In this document: one piece after another, positions 8,296 through 17,580 of the stretch | How the letters are laid out: each line of letters starts with the position of its first letter | Position numbering within the stretch: position 1 is the stretch's first letter | NCBI GenBank assembly: GCA_965216365.1 | Contig: CBDCFT010000012.1 | Coordinates: 1-64,000 of the forward strand | Direction of reading: 5' to 3' | Length of the DNA: 64,000 nt | Source of the DNA: CBDCFT01 sp965216365 | GTDB lineage: Bacteria; Pseudomonadota; Gammaproteobacteria; Arenicellales; CBDCFT01 | The notes under the pieces: generated by a model | Database searches by the model: none | Told to the model about the DNA's origin: nothing | Seen by the model: the letters and a program-made list of their open reading frames with translations, nothing else | Program-made: the position numbers and the translations under genes

Positions 8296-9381
8296 ATGAA
8301 AAAGACATACTGGGCAAAAAGTACTGAAGGCATGCAAATTCATGATCGATCCCTGGAGTCACCACTTCACAATCAAGACACCTACCTGACGCCCAACCAA
8401 TATTTTTTTGTCTGCAACTCCGGCACATCTCCCAAACTGGACCAAAATAAATATCAGCTTAGTATCACTGGTAACGGGGTTTCAAGCTCTAAAAGATTTA
8501 CCTATCCCGATCTGCTCTCAATGCCGCAAAGAACTGTACCTGCAGTTTTGGAATGTGCGGGGAACCATCGATTTCTATTTGAGGAAGAGATGGGTGAGAA
8601 ACTTGATAAACGACCCCAGGTCACCGAGTTAAAATGGGGACTAGGTGCGGTCGGGATGGCTGAATGGCGGGGTGTACCACTGCGACATGTTCTTGAAGCC
8701 GTCGGCATAAAAGAGAACGCCTTTCACGTGTGCGCAACCGGTGGTGAATCCGACTCGCGTGAAGGGGAGTTGAAGATTCCACTACCCATAAAAAAGGCGA
8801 TGGATCCGGATACGATCCTGGCGATCAGAATGAACGGCCAGCAACTACCCACCGATCACGGTTTTCCGGTTAGACTGATCGTCCCGGGTTGGGTGGGGGC
8901 TTATAGCATCAAATGGATTAAACAACTGGAGGTATTTACAGAACCGATTTGGGTGACCCGAAATACCGAATTTTATGTATTGATGGGAGACGATTGGCCG
9001 GAAGTAAAGTACGCGCCCGCAAAGGGTGCGCCGATTACGAAGCTAAATATAAAAAGCAGCCTGGCATTGCCCTACCGAGCATCACTTTCACCCGGAGAGC
9101 ATTGCTTACGCGGTTTTGCCCGCAGTTCGGGTGCAAAAATAACTTCCGTGGAGTGGAGTGATGACCAAGGCGCTAGCTGGTATTTAGCAAACCTTGGTAA
9201 ACAAAATTATAAGTACGGCTGGGTGAGATTTGAATTTAACTGGACGGCAACACCGGGGATGCACAGCCTGAAGACCCGAGCCACAGATAGTGAAGGGATA
9301 ACCCAACCACGCACGATTCCTTTTAACAAGGGTGGCTATCTGTTTAATACAACCCACGCGCATCCGATAAAGGTTGGATAA
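8296..9381 (+). CDS. Sulfite-oxidase-family molybdopterin oxidoreductase
   Basis: This is a 361-aa protein. The Mo-pterin domain contains the Mo-ligating cysteine Cys87 in AVLECAGNHR. GWVGAYSIKWI in the pterin-binding region matches the SUOX/YedY fold. A Mo-co dimerisation (Ig-like) domain follows from about residue 245 (SVEWSDDQGASW is typical). There is no Tat signal and no heme domain, so this form is probably cytoplasmic or lacks its usual export. It lies between two enolase paralogues, and a downstream TauD dioxygenase can release sulfite from sulfonates. A sulfite-oxidising role fits, but other oxyanions are possible. Confidence 0.85.
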   Translation: MKKTYWAKSTEGMQIHDRSLESPLHNQDTYLTPNQYFFVCNSGTSPKLDQNKYQLSITGNGVSSSKRFTYPDLLSMPQRTVPAVLECAGNHRFLFEEEMGEKLDKRPQVTELKWGLGAVGMAEWRGVPLRHVLEAVGIKENAFHVCATGGESDSREGELKIPLPIKKAMDPDTILAIRMNGQQLPTDHGFPVRLIVPGWVGAYSIKWIKQLEVFTEPIWVTRNTEFYVLMGDDWPEVKYAPAKGAPITKLNIKSSLALPYRASLSPGEHCLRGFARSSGAKITSVEWSDDQGASWYLANLGKQNYKYGWVRFEFNWTATPGMHSLKTRATDSEGITQPRTIPFNKGGYLFNTTHAHPIKVG

Positions 9382-9465
9382 TGTTGTATTTATTAATTCA
9401 TTTGTTGCGACATCCTCCCTTTGACACCACGATTTAGAAAATTAACTATTAACGCTAACTCACCA

Positions 9466-10560
9466 ATGAAAATTACAAAAATTAGTGTTTACCAGATCGA
9501 TGTACCCATCGAGCCATTTGCGATTTCCCATAACCGGGTGATGTCTGTATTCGACGAAACCATCGTACAAATAGAAACAGACGAAGGAATTACGGGTTGG
9601 GGCGATAGCGTTCCATGGGGAGCGAATTTTGTACCCGCTTGGGCCAAGGGTGTCAGGGCTGGAATCGACGAGTTGGCACCGCATCTCATCGGCCAAGACC
9701 CAACCATGTTAGGCGCGATTAATGATCTGATGGATTTTGAGATGACCGGTCAGCCATCAGTAAAATCTGCTATCGATGTGGCATGTTGGGATATTCTCGG
9801 GCAGAAACTGGGCGTGCCTCTATATATGTTGTTTGGCGGAATGGTTACACCCAAACCAAACACGTACCCCTCCGTTCCGCCTTACATTGGGGAGGAAGCG
9901 AAAATGGCTGTGGAAGAAATTCGAAAACTGGGAAGCCGTCGATTCTCCTCGAAGTCGAGCGGTGATGTCGCGCAAGACATTGATTACCTTCGGTGGATCG
10001 GTGAATTGTTGAAGCCTGGAGAATTTCTCAAATATGATGGAAATGGTGGCTGGCGTGTAGACGAAGCCATCCGGGTAGTGAGAGGAATGGGGAAAATTGA
10101 CGTCTATTTCGAACAACCCTGTGCCACATATGAAGAGTGCAAAGAAGTTCGCCGAACTACCGGCGTGCCACTCATTCTTGATGAATCGGTAACCGGGATC
10201 GATGCAGTTGCTCGTGCTAGAGAGGATGGCATCCTAGATGGACTTAACCTTAAGCTTGGTAAGGTTGGAGGTTTATCCAAAATGCGGCAGATTAGAGATT
10301 TTTGTGTCAGTTTTAATGTGCCAATGGAAATCCAGGATTCGTCATGGAGTGAACTGGCCTGCGCCGTCATAACTCACATCGCACATTCCACGCCTTTAAG
10401 AGTAATTATGTCGACCATGGCCCCCATGGGTATGAAACTTGAAACCATAGATGGTGGCCCGACATACGAAAACGGCACCGCTATAGCGCCCAACACAGCT
10501 GGTGTAGGCGCCAACCCAAAGCTATCGATAATTGGTGAGCCAATAAGAATTTATGAGTAA
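9466..10560 (+). CDS. Mandelate racemase/muconate lactonizing enzyme-family protein (paralogue 2)
   Basis: This is a 364-aa protein. I start at the ATG giving MKITKISVYQID, because the 15 residues open upstream are not family-like. Ligand strands are visible as KYDGNGGW (Asp), YFEQPC (Glu) and ILDESVTG (Asp/Glu), with catalytic lysines in FSSKSSGD and NLKLGKVGG. It resembles the 7012 protein along its length (for example IRIYE against MHTYT at the end and the EQPCxTYEEC block), so it arose by duplication. It lies between the molybdoenzyme and the second TauD-type dioxygenase. Confidence 0.88.
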   Translation: MKITKISVYQIDVPIEPFAISHNRVMSVFDETIVQIETDEGITGWGDSVPWGANFVPAWAKGVRAGIDELAPHLIGQDPTMLGAINDLMDFEMTGQPSVKSAIDVACWDILGQKLGVPLYMLFGGMVTPKPNTYPSVPPYIGEEAKMAVEEIRKLGSRRFSSKSSGDVAQDIDYLRWIGELLKPGEFLKYDGNGGWRVDEAIRVVRGMGKIDVYFEQPCATYEECKEVRRTTGVPLILDESVTGIDAVARAREDGILDGLNLKLGKVGGLSKMRQIRDFCVSFNVPMEIQDSSWSELACAVITHIAHSTPLRVIMSTMAPMGMKLETIDGGPTYENGTAIAPNTAGVGANPKLSIIGEPIRIYE

Positions 10561-10593
10561 ACCCATGACAAACCTGTACCAAAGAGTTACAAA

Positions 10594-11538
10594 ATGAGTA
10601 CAGCAGAAAACACACAAAAAGGCTATGCATCCGATAACGTCGTGGTTAAGCCACTGACGGTACACATAGGGGCGGAAATCGAAGGCGTCGATTTAACCCG
10701 ACCCCTATCCAAAGGCGAAATCGAGACAATCCGCAAAGCGCTTCTGGATTGGAAAGTAATTTTTTTCCGCGATCAACATCTTAATCATAAACAACATGTA
10801 GAATTTGCCCGTCAGTTTGGTGAGCCGACATCCGGGCATGTTGTCTTTGGGCATGATTCTGAGTATCCGGAGATTTATCCGGTGACCAAGAATCGAACTG
10901 CATTCGCGGCAAGACCCTCCAACGTACGTTTGTGGGCAGATTGGCATTCGGATATTACGGCAGCGATTAACCCGCCATTTGGCTCAATACTGAGAGGTGT
11001 TGTAGTTCCACCGTATGGTGGCGATACTCAATGGACAAATATGGTTGCTGCATACAAAGCGCTTTCACCTACCATGCAGGAATTTGTTTCCAGCTTGCGT
11101 GCCATTCATCGATTCAAACTGGCGGATGAAGGTCACAATGCAGACGCATACAATAAAATGGTCAATGACAAAGCGTTGATTTCCGAACATCCACTGGTGA
11201 CCGTTCATCCAGAAACCGGAGAACATGCTTTATATGTCAATCAAGAATTCACCAAAGAGATTGTTGGTCTTTGCAGACGGGAAAGCGACTTGTTACTGGA
11301 ATTTTTATGGGAACACAGTATTCGAGCAGAGTTTTCGGTTAGGTTTCGATGGGAGAGTGGCAGTATTGCCTTTTGGGATAATCGATCAACACAGCATTTA
11401 GCGGTACGAGATATCTACGATACTGACTTTGACAGAGAGTTTTACAGGGTTACATTAAATGGCGATATCCCGGTGGGCGTCGATGGGGAAAGATCAACAT
11501 GTATCTCTGGAGAGCCAATAAAACCGGTAAAGTCATAA
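10594..11538 (+). CDS. TauD/TfdA-family Fe(II)/2-oxoglutarate dioxygenase (second copy)
   Basis: This 314-aa protein has the triad H118-x-D120 in WHSDIT and distal His268 in TQHLA, with arginines at 281 and 285 for 2-oxoglutarate. It is about 26 residues longer than the first copy at 1103, with a C-terminal tail after NGDIP. It follows the enolase paralogue after 33 bp and probably shares its transcript. The two TauD copies in 10 kb differ enough (GHVVFGHDSE against RNPFVKGLDQ near the active site) to suggest different substrates. Confidence 0.9.
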   Translation: MSTAENTQKGYASDNVVVKPLTVHIGAEIEGVDLTRPLSKGEIETIRKALLDWKVIFFRDQHLNHKQHVEFARQFGEPTSGHVVFGHDSEYPEIYPVTKNRTAFAARPSNVRLWADWHSDITAAINPPFGSILRGVVVPPYGGDTQWTNMVAAYKALSPTMQEFVSSLRAIHRFKLADEGHNADAYNKMVNDKALISEHPLVTVHPETGEHALYVNQEFTKEIVGLCRRESDLLLEFLWEHSIRAEFSVRFRWESGSIAFWDNRSTQHLAVRDIYDTDFDREFYRVTLNGDIPVGVDGERSTCISGEPIKPVKS

Positions 11539-11837
11539 ATGATCGGTACGGTGTCAGGAATGTTATGTCAAAAACTTATTCATTTTTTTGGACCGTTGAA
11601 TAACCGCTTTCCTGATTCAATAAAGATCCAAAGTGAAGCTTAATACTTGGGCAGAAAAAAGGGTAAAACAGCTGCTATCGGCACTTTCAAACGTTTTTCC
11701 TGATTCCCACAGGTCGGCTTTTGGCCGTTAGTACGCACTGATCTTGAATCGTTTCGTGTTGTTTCTTGTTGGCGTGTTGAACGTACGAACACAACTAATA
11801 AGAATCCACTGCATTGTTGGATCCAGCTGGTAAAGGG

Positions 11838-12192
11838 TTAGTAAGTGAAAGTTGGGTACGGAATCGTTTTTGAAAATTAAAACCAGTTTCTGGATAGGCG
11901 GCAGGTTATTACCTTCGTCTTAATTGATAAAGACACTTTGTAACTTATTCAATCGACTATGTATTTGGCGCCCCGAAGAGGATTCGAACCTCTGACCTGT
12001 CGCTTAGGAGACAAATGCGGCTTATAAGTTGATCTAATTAATTCAAACACTTACAGCGCACCGGTTCCGCGCTAACGTGACTGAGAGGGACACAGCGTGA
12101 CAGAAAGGGACTGCATGTAGTCACGTTGATTGATGTTGGATTGATAGCGTCCCTTGCTTATTCTTTCTTATTGATGCAAGTGGATTGTCAAA
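11838..12192 (-). repeat. tRNA-Arg(CCT)-like dispersed repeat, copy 2
   Basis: This is the same module as at 5.1 kb. The tRNA-like 3' half is at 12021-11966 on the minus strand, with GGTTCGAATCC and the CCA end. The part left of the tRNA half matches copy 1 (ACCAGTTTC, GCGGCAGGTTATTA). The part to its right matches copy 3 as far as GCAAGTGGATTGTCA near 12192. The anticodon-type stem has one mismatch and a 13-nt loop. The rest of 11539-12204 shows no gene. Confidence 0.7.
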
Positions 12193-12204
12193 GCCGCGGT
12201 TTGA

Positions 12205-13779
12205 CTAATTTTCTAAACCAGCCAAATTCAAGCCATCAAGAAAATCTAACCAATCGCTTTCGAAGCGGAAGTTATCTCGATATTTTCCAAGAATATCTGT
12301 GGTGGTGTCGGCTATCACTCCAGCGGTATCAAGATCCTTACCTCGCAGGCGAATAAAATGTAGAAGCGCTTCAGCCGCTTTTTCATGCTCTCCTATTCGA
12401 GCGAAACCAGCCGCCAACCAACCGTACCCCCAGCCATCGAGCTCGATAGAACGTAGAGTTCTTACTGCATCGTGGTAACGCTTTGCGCGATAGTATCCGA
12501 TACCTAGCCAACGCCGATAAGAATCAGGAAACAAAGGGTTTAAGCGAACCGCTTCCTCGATTAGCGCAATACCGGCCTGCGAACGTCCTACAACATACAA
12601 ACTATGACCGGTTTCGACCAACACATCAGCATCTCCTGACTTAAGCGACAATACACGGTCGAGTTCTAACTCAGCATCGTCCCAGCGATTATTTGCAATG
12701 AGCGCCCATACCCGGATGGTGCGTGCCAAACTATCATTGCTATCAAGTTTCAGTGCAGCTTGAATGCTATCAAGGCACTTTTGCAGGGCGTTTTCTGTAC
12801 GATGCCAGTTCAGAAAATGGTCAGTTACGAAAGTATTCGCCAGACCCGCGTGTGCCCTTGCAAATTGAGGATCGCGCTCGATAGCTTTTAGGTAATATGC
12901 ATTGGCTTTAAGATTGTCTTCCGGGTTAAAACGATAATAGCAGCGGTTGCCTTGTAGAAAATATTCGTAAGACTGGATATTGGCGGCCGGTTTTCGACTG
13001 GCGTTGTCGGCAATTACCCTGCCAAGCTTGGCCGCGATGGTTGCAACAATTGAGCTCGTGACTTCATCCTGCACTGCAAAAATGTCTTCCAGATTCCGAT
13101 CGTAACGCTCGGCCCAAATGTGATTGGCGGTTTCAACTTCGATTAGCTGGGCTGTGACCCTCACGCGCTTTCCGTCGCGTCGAACGCTTCCTTCGACAAT
13201 GTACTGCACGCCAAGCTTGCTCCCGACATCCCTGATATCAATCTTGTCTCCCTTAAAAGCAAATGATGAATGGCGTGAGATCACTGTAAGTACTGGGAAA
13301 CGCGCCAACTCTGTGATGATATCTTCAGTGATACCGTCGCTGAAATATTCCTGCTCTATATCACCGCTCATATTGTTGAATGCAAGAATAGCGATTGAAA
13401 GTCTGGCGTCGGTGACAGAAAGACCATCTCCGGGTGATTTCGACTCAACGCTGCTTACTTCAATATTACCGATATAACGATAGCCCATTCCACGGGCGGT
13501 TTCGATAAAGCGTGGCGTTTTGGGATTATCTCCAAGCACCTGGCGAAGTTTACGCACATAGCCTTTTATCGCTCCTTCCTCTACATAAACGCCAGACCAA
13601 ATTTTATCCAACAGCTCAGCTTTGCTAATCAGGCGATTGGGGTTCTGCACCAGATATTGCAACACAGCAAAACAGGTTGGTGTCAATCGAATTGCTTCAC
13701 CATTAAAGAAAAGTTGGCTGGATGCCAGATCCAGCCGCCATTCAGGTCGAGACTCAACAATGGTTAACTTATCAACCAC
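12205..13779 (-). CDS. CadC-type winged-helix regulator with TolB/FlgO-like and TPR domains
   Basis: This 524-aa protein has an OmpR/PhoB-type winged helix at residues 10-105 (LTPTCFAVLQYLVQNP, SKAELLDKIW, GYVRKLRQVLGD, TARGMGYRYIG). A domain typical of adenylate-cyclase-associated regulators follows (SIAILAFNNMSGDIEQEYFSDGITEDIITEL to HIWAERYDR). About six TPR-like helical repeats run to the end. No transmembrane helix is visible, so it differs from CadC. It is divergent from the methyltransferase at 13879, a plausible target. Its ligand is unknown. Confidence 0.85.
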   Translation of the reverse strand: MVDKLTIVESRPEWRLDLASSQLFFNGEAIRLTPTCFAVLQYLVQNPNRLISKAELLDKIWSGVYVEEGAIKGYVRKLRQVLGDNPKTPRFIETARGMGYRYIGNIEVSSVESKSPGDGLSVTDARLSIAILAFNNMSGDIEQEYFSDGITEDIITELARFPVLTVISRHSSFAFKGDKIDIRDVGSKLGVQYIVEGSVRRDGKRVRVTAQLIEVETANHIWAERYDRNLEDIFAVQDEVTSSIVATIAAKLGRVIADNASRKPAANIQSYEYFLQGNRCYYRFNPEDNLKANAYYLKAIERDPQFARAHAGLANTFVTDHFLNWHRTENALQKCLDSIQAALKLDSNDSLARTIRVWALIANNRWDDAELELDRVLSLKSGDADVLVETGHSLYVVGRSQAGIALIEEAVRLNPLFPDSYRRWLGIGYYRAKRYHDAVRTLRSIELDGWGYGWLAAGFARIGEHEKAAEALLHFIRLRGKDLDTAGVIADTTTDILGKYRDNFRFESDWLDFLDGLNLAGLEN

Positions 13780-13878
13780 AAAAATTCCACTAATATTTCA
13801 CCTATCGTACACCGACCAATCTGTCGGTGCGACTATGATTATTTACTAAGATAAGCAACATAAAGACGAGGTCACAAA

Positions 13879-14322
13879 ATGAGCACTACTGCAACACAAG
13901 AAGAACTTGATGCTGGCCGCGGGTATGAGGCGCTATTTGTACCTGCTATATTTTCACCTTGGACCCGACATTTGGTCGAAGGGGCAAGTGTAGCTCAAGG
14001 ATCTCATACCCTGGATATAGCATGTGGCTCAGGCGTCCTTGCTCGACATGTATTGTCGAAGACTGGGGACTCAGGCCGCGTCGTAGGGATTGATCCAGCG
14101 CCCGGCATGATTGCTGCAGCAAGGGAACTTGAGTCAAACATTGAGTGGGTCCTAGGTAGTGCAGAGGAACTGGAATTCGACGATTTCAGTTTCGACAGTA
14201 TCGTTTCTCAGTTCGGAATGATGTTCTTTACGGACCGAAATGCGGCGACAAACGAAATGTTTCGCGTACTGAAGCCAGGAGGCCGATTGGCAGTTGCGTA
14301 TTCCGGCGAAAACGGCCACTGA
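13879..14322 (+). pseudogene. Class I SAM-dependent methyltransferase, cut by an IS21-family element
   Basis: The N-terminal 138 or so residues are a UbiE/Methyltransf_11 domain. The SAM motif is LDIACGSGVLARHV, with an acidic GIDPAPGM strand end, then GSAEELEFDDFSFDSIVSQFGMMFF and the FRVLKPGGRLAVA helix-strand. The IS left end begins at 14295, so the last codons come from the IS and the C-terminal half is lost. The family continues for about 130 residues. The missing part is not found to the right of the IS, so a deletion or rearrangement accompanied the insertion. Confidence 0.85.
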
Positions 14323-14420
14323 ATCCGGTGTAAAACGGGCGCGTATTCCGATGTAAAACGAGCAGTCATTCCGACGCAAATCGGGCAAGCTGTAGCAGGA
14401 TGAACTGCGCGTGTTTTTAA

Positions 14421-15179
14421 TTACTGTTTTTCATGGGGTTTTGTCAATGTTTTTGCTCGGGTTTTGCGCATGGAGTCTCCTGTCAGGTTGATTTTATAAG
14501 CGTTATGCACCAGGCGGTCGAGGATCGCATCGGCCAGCGTGGGTTCACCGATCACGCGATGCCATTTTGATACTGGCAGTTGGCTGGTGACGACGGTGGC
14601 GCGTTGCTGGTGACGGTCATCGAGGATTTCCAACAGATCTTTGCGTTGTTCCTCATTGAGGGTCGACAGTCCCCAATCGTCGAGCACGATGAGATGCGTG
14701 CGGGCCAGTTTATTGAGCAGTTTGGGATAGCGGCCGTCAGCCTTGGCGACGTTGAGATCGGCGAACAGTCGGGGGAGACGGAAGTAGAGCACGGTATGCC
14801 CTTCGCGGCAGGCCTGATGAGCGAGCGCACAGGCCAGGAACGATTTACCGACGCCACAGGGTCCTGTAATCAACACATTCAATCGATCGTTAATCCACTG
14901 ACACGAGGCGAGTTGACGGATCAGGGCCTTATCGATGCCTCTCGGGGTACGATAATCCAGATCTTCGAGGGTAGCGGCCTGTTTGAGTTTGGCTTGTCGT
15001 AGCCGGGTCTTGAGCCGCCGATTGGTGCGATCGAGGTGTTCGGCGTCGACCAGCAGGCCGAAGCGTTCCTCGAAATCGAGCTGGTTGATCTGCTCGTCAT
15101 GGAGCTGGGATTCGAAGGAATGGGCCATGCCGAGCAGGCGCATGTCGTTGAGTTTGCTCAAGGTGGGGTGTCGTAACAT
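14421..15179 (-). CDS. istB: IS21 helper ATPase IstB
   Basis: This 252-aa AAA+ ATPase of the IstB/DnaC type is started at the ATG giving MLRHPTLSKL, because an AGGAG site lies 8 nt upstream. Walker A is GPCGVGKS and Walker B is LIVLDDWG; ELL/R-finger-like residues follow in DDRHQQRATVVTSQLP. It selects target DNA and activates IstA. It lies 36 bp after istA on the same strand. Confidence 0.93.
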   Translation of the reverse strand: MLRHPTLSKLNDMRLLGMAHSFESQLHDEQINQLDFEERFGLLVDAEHLDRTNRRLKTRLRQAKLKQAATLEDLDYRTPRGIDKALIRQLASCQWINDRLNVLITGPCGVGKSFLACALAHQACREGHTVLYFRLPRLFADLNVAKADGRYPKLLNKLARTHLIVLDDWGLSTLNEEQRKDLLEILDDRHQQRATVVTSQLPVSKWHRVIGEPTLADAILDRLVHNAYKINLTGDSMRKTRAKTLTKPHEKQ

Positions 15180-15215
15180 CAATGAATCTCCTGTAGGTTC
15201 AATCAAGGGTTGGGA

Positions 15216-16757
15216 TTAATGGAAGTAATCGGGTCCACGCACATTGGAGTGCTCGGGCAAGGCGATGGTGGTTTGTTTCTCCTGTGGCAAGGGTTGCCGA
15301 TCGAGGCCGTGTTTGAGCATGGATTGGAGTGAGCGATAGGAAAACGCATTGACCGCCAAGGCTCGCCTGCAGGCGGCGTTGAGGCGATCGTTGCCGTAGC
15401 GTTTGGCGAGTTTCAAGGCGCCGAGGCAGGTGCGGAAGCCTTGTTCGGGATGGGGCCGGCGTTGAAGCGCGACCTGTACCCAGGTTTCGGTATCCGATCC
15501 GATATCCTTGGCCCAGTCGATCAGTCGTTGCGGGGTCATGTTGCCGGCGCGTTGATGGGCTTTGGGCATATGGGCAGTGACGGTGCTATGAGCGCCGCGC
15601 TGTAACGAGCGGCGATGGGAAGCCACCCGTTGGCCTTTGAGGAAGACTTCCACGGTGTGGCGGTTGAAACGGATATCGACGACCTGACCGACCAGCCGGT
15701 GGGGTACGGAGTAATAATGGCCTTTGAGTTCGAGATGGTAATCGAGATGGACTTTGGCCCGTTTCCAGTCGGCGAAGCGATACGGTGTGGGCGGCAATGG
15801 GCGTAAAGCCGGTTGATCGATCTGCTCGAATAGCTCCTTTCGGGAAACGCCGTATTGCTGTAATGGGCGCTGATTCAGTCGCTGCAGTCCTTCGCGGATA
15901 GCGGCATTGAGTTCATCCAGGCTGAAGAACGACCGATTCCGTAACGGCGCCAGGATTTCCCGTTCGACAATTTGCACATGCACTTCGACTTTGGATTTAT
16001 CCCGTGGGCGTTTGACCCGGGCCGGGATCACCGCGATGCAGTAATGACGCGCCAGATCCGCGTAACTGAGATTTAAGTCCGGTTCATAGAAACACGGATG
16101 GGTAACGCCGGTCTTTAAATTATCCGGCACAACAATGGCGGGACAGCCACCCAGAAAAGCCAATGCCCGGACATGGGAACCGAGCCAATCGGGCAAGGCC
16201 TCGCTTAAGGTGGCTTCGGCATAGGTATAATTCGACGCCCCCAGGGTGGCCACGAAGATGGACGCTTGGCGAATCTCGCCGGTATGCCGGTTGATCACCT
16301 CCATGGTCAGGCCGGCGTAATCGACAAACAACTTCTCGCCGGCTTTGTGGGATTGGCGCATCACCACCGATTGGGTGCCCAGCCATTCCCGGTAACGTTG
16401 ACAAAATTGACTGTATTGCAGACCCTCGGGATAACGTTCCTTGTATTCCAGCCACAACAGTTGGCGGGTCACGCCTTTGCGTTTCAGTTCCCGATGGACT
16501 TGCACCCAGTCCGGCAACGGCGGCGCCACCGGCGGCATCACCCGGGGTGGAAACAAGCGCCGGGCCAGTTCATCCTCGCTCAAAGTTTCCACGACCGGCC
16601 ACGATAAACCCGCCGCTCGTGCTCGGCGCACATACTCGAACACCGTCGAGCGCGATACCGCACAACTGACGGCGACCTGACGGTCGCTCAGGCCCGACTC
16701 CCACTTCAGCCGTAGTAATTCTTTGATTTTGCGCATGGATAACATTCCTCGCGGCAT
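15216..16757 (-). CDS. istA: IS21 DDE transposase IstA
   Basis: This 513-aa protein starts at the ATG giving MPRGMLSMRK, with GGAGG 6 nt before it. The N-terminal helix-turn-helix (GLSDRQVAVSCAVSRSTVFEYVRR) is followed by an integrase-core DDE domain (LFVDYAGLTMEV, IVVPDNLKTGV, DKSKVEVHVQIVEREIL). The C-terminal part is the Mu-transposase-like beta domain (HYYSVPHRLVGQVVDIR). Length and domains are standard for IS21, and the gene looks active. Confidence 0.93.
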   Translation of the reverse strand: MPRGMLSMRKIKELLRLKWESGLSDRQVAVSCAVSRSTVFEYVRRARAAGLSWPVVETLSEDELARRLFPPRVMPPVAPPLPDWVQVHRELKRKGVTRQLLWLEYKERYPEGLQYSQFCQRYREWLGTQSVVMRQSHKAGEKLFVDYAGLTMEVINRHTGEIRQASIFVATLGASNYTYAEATLSEALPDWLGSHVRALAFLGGCPAIVVPDNLKTGVTHPCFYEPDLNLSYADLARHYCIAVIPARVKRPRDKSKVEVHVQIVEREILAPLRNRSFFSLDELNAAIREGLQRLNQRPLQQYGVSRKELFEQIDQPALRPLPPTPYRFADWKRAKVHLDYHLELKGHYYSVPHRLVGQVVDIRFNRHTVEVFLKGQRVASHRRSLQRGAHSTVTAHMPKAHQRAGNMTPQRLIDWAKDIGSDTETWVQVALQRRPHPEQGFRTCLGALKLAKRYGNDRLNAACRRALAVNAFSYRSLQSMLKHGLDRQPLPQEKQTTIALPEHSNVRGPDYFH

Positions 16758-16942
16758 CGTGAACCTCCTAAAAGGCGGTCACGATACCGCTCACGGTCTC
16801 ATGCGCGGCTCACCCCTTCACAGCCTGCTCGAGTAGTGCCGGAATCGGTGCTCGTTTTACACCGGAATCAGTGCTCGATTTGCGTCGGAATGACTGCTCG
16901 TTTTGAATCGGAATCAGCGCTCGTTTTCAGCCGGAATACGCA

Positions 16943-17083
16943 TTTGCTGGGCAAAGCGTGGGAATCCGCGAGGTCGATGATAATATCTGGCTTGTCAGCT
17001 TCATGCATTATGACCTAGGATTCTTTGATCTGGATTCGCGGCGAGTCGAACCCGCCCCGAATCCTTTCGTACCGAAACTGTAA
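16943..17083 (+). pseudogene. C-terminal remnant of a DDE (IS481-like) transposase
   Basis: The frame FAGQSVGIREVDDNIWLVSF continues as MHYDLGFFDLDSRRVEPAPN and ends at a TAA. This is the recognisable tail of integrase-core transposases. After the stop the phrase GTAAACCATGT...CCGGTA occurs twice, as at the end of such elements. Only the last 46 codons remain, beginning exactly at the right end of the IS21 element. The subfamily assignment is from memory. Confidence 0.6.
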
Positions 17084-17139
17084 ACCATGTGCCCGGTACA
17101 TTCTGTAAACCATGTCTCCGGTAAGGACCTTGATTTAAT

Positions 17140-17363
17140 TGGCGCCCCAGAGAGGATTCGAACCTCCGACCTGCCGCTTAGGAGACAAACGCGGCTTATA
17201 AATTGATCTAATTAATTCAAACACTTACAGCGCACCGGTCCCGCGCTATCGTGACTGAGAGGGACACAACGTGACAGACAGGGACTGCTCGTAGTCACGT
17301 TTTTTAATGGTGGATTGATGGCGTCGCTTGCTTGTTCTTTCTGGATCGATGCAAGTGAATTGT
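17140..17363 (-). repeat. tRNA-Arg(CCT)-like dispersed repeat, copy 3
   Basis: The tRNA-like 3' half lies at 17195-17140 on the minus strand. It has the stem GCCGC...GCGGC around a 13-nt loop holding CTCCTAA, the T-arm GGTTCGAATCC and the CCA end. The right part (GTGACTGAGAGGGACACAAC ... GCAAGTGAATTGTCA) matches copy 2. The left part found in copies 1 and 2 is replaced here by the transposase remnant, so this copy is truncated on that side. The remaining 17364-17580 has no recognised feature. Confidence 0.7.
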
Positions 17364-17580
17364 CAGTGTGGCGGAAATAAAGCGTCACGTGGATAGTGAA
17401 TCCATCGCGCGTTTAATAGCACTCTAGTAGGATTAATAATCCTAATTTAATGATTTCTGGCTAGTGAGTTGTAAATCAAATTAGCCCATATTGATTCAGT
17501 ATCTACGGGTGTCCTGAAATTATCACGCGCGTGCCGTCGACTACATTCATCTCTATGGAATTTAAACGTTTGGCGATATG

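Larger units (their letters stand above)
14295..16942. mobile_element. IS21-family insertion sequence, complete
   Basis: The ends are inverted: TGCGTATTCCGGC at 14295 matches GCCGGAATACGCA ending at 16942, starting with TG and ending with CA as in IS21. Inside each end several copies of ATTCCGNNGNAAAACGAGC-like units form the multiple transposase-binding sites typical of this family. istA and istB are both intact on the minus strand. No target duplication is visible (left flank ...GGCAGT, right flank TTTGCT...). The flanks therefore do not come from one simple insertion. Confidence 0.9.
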
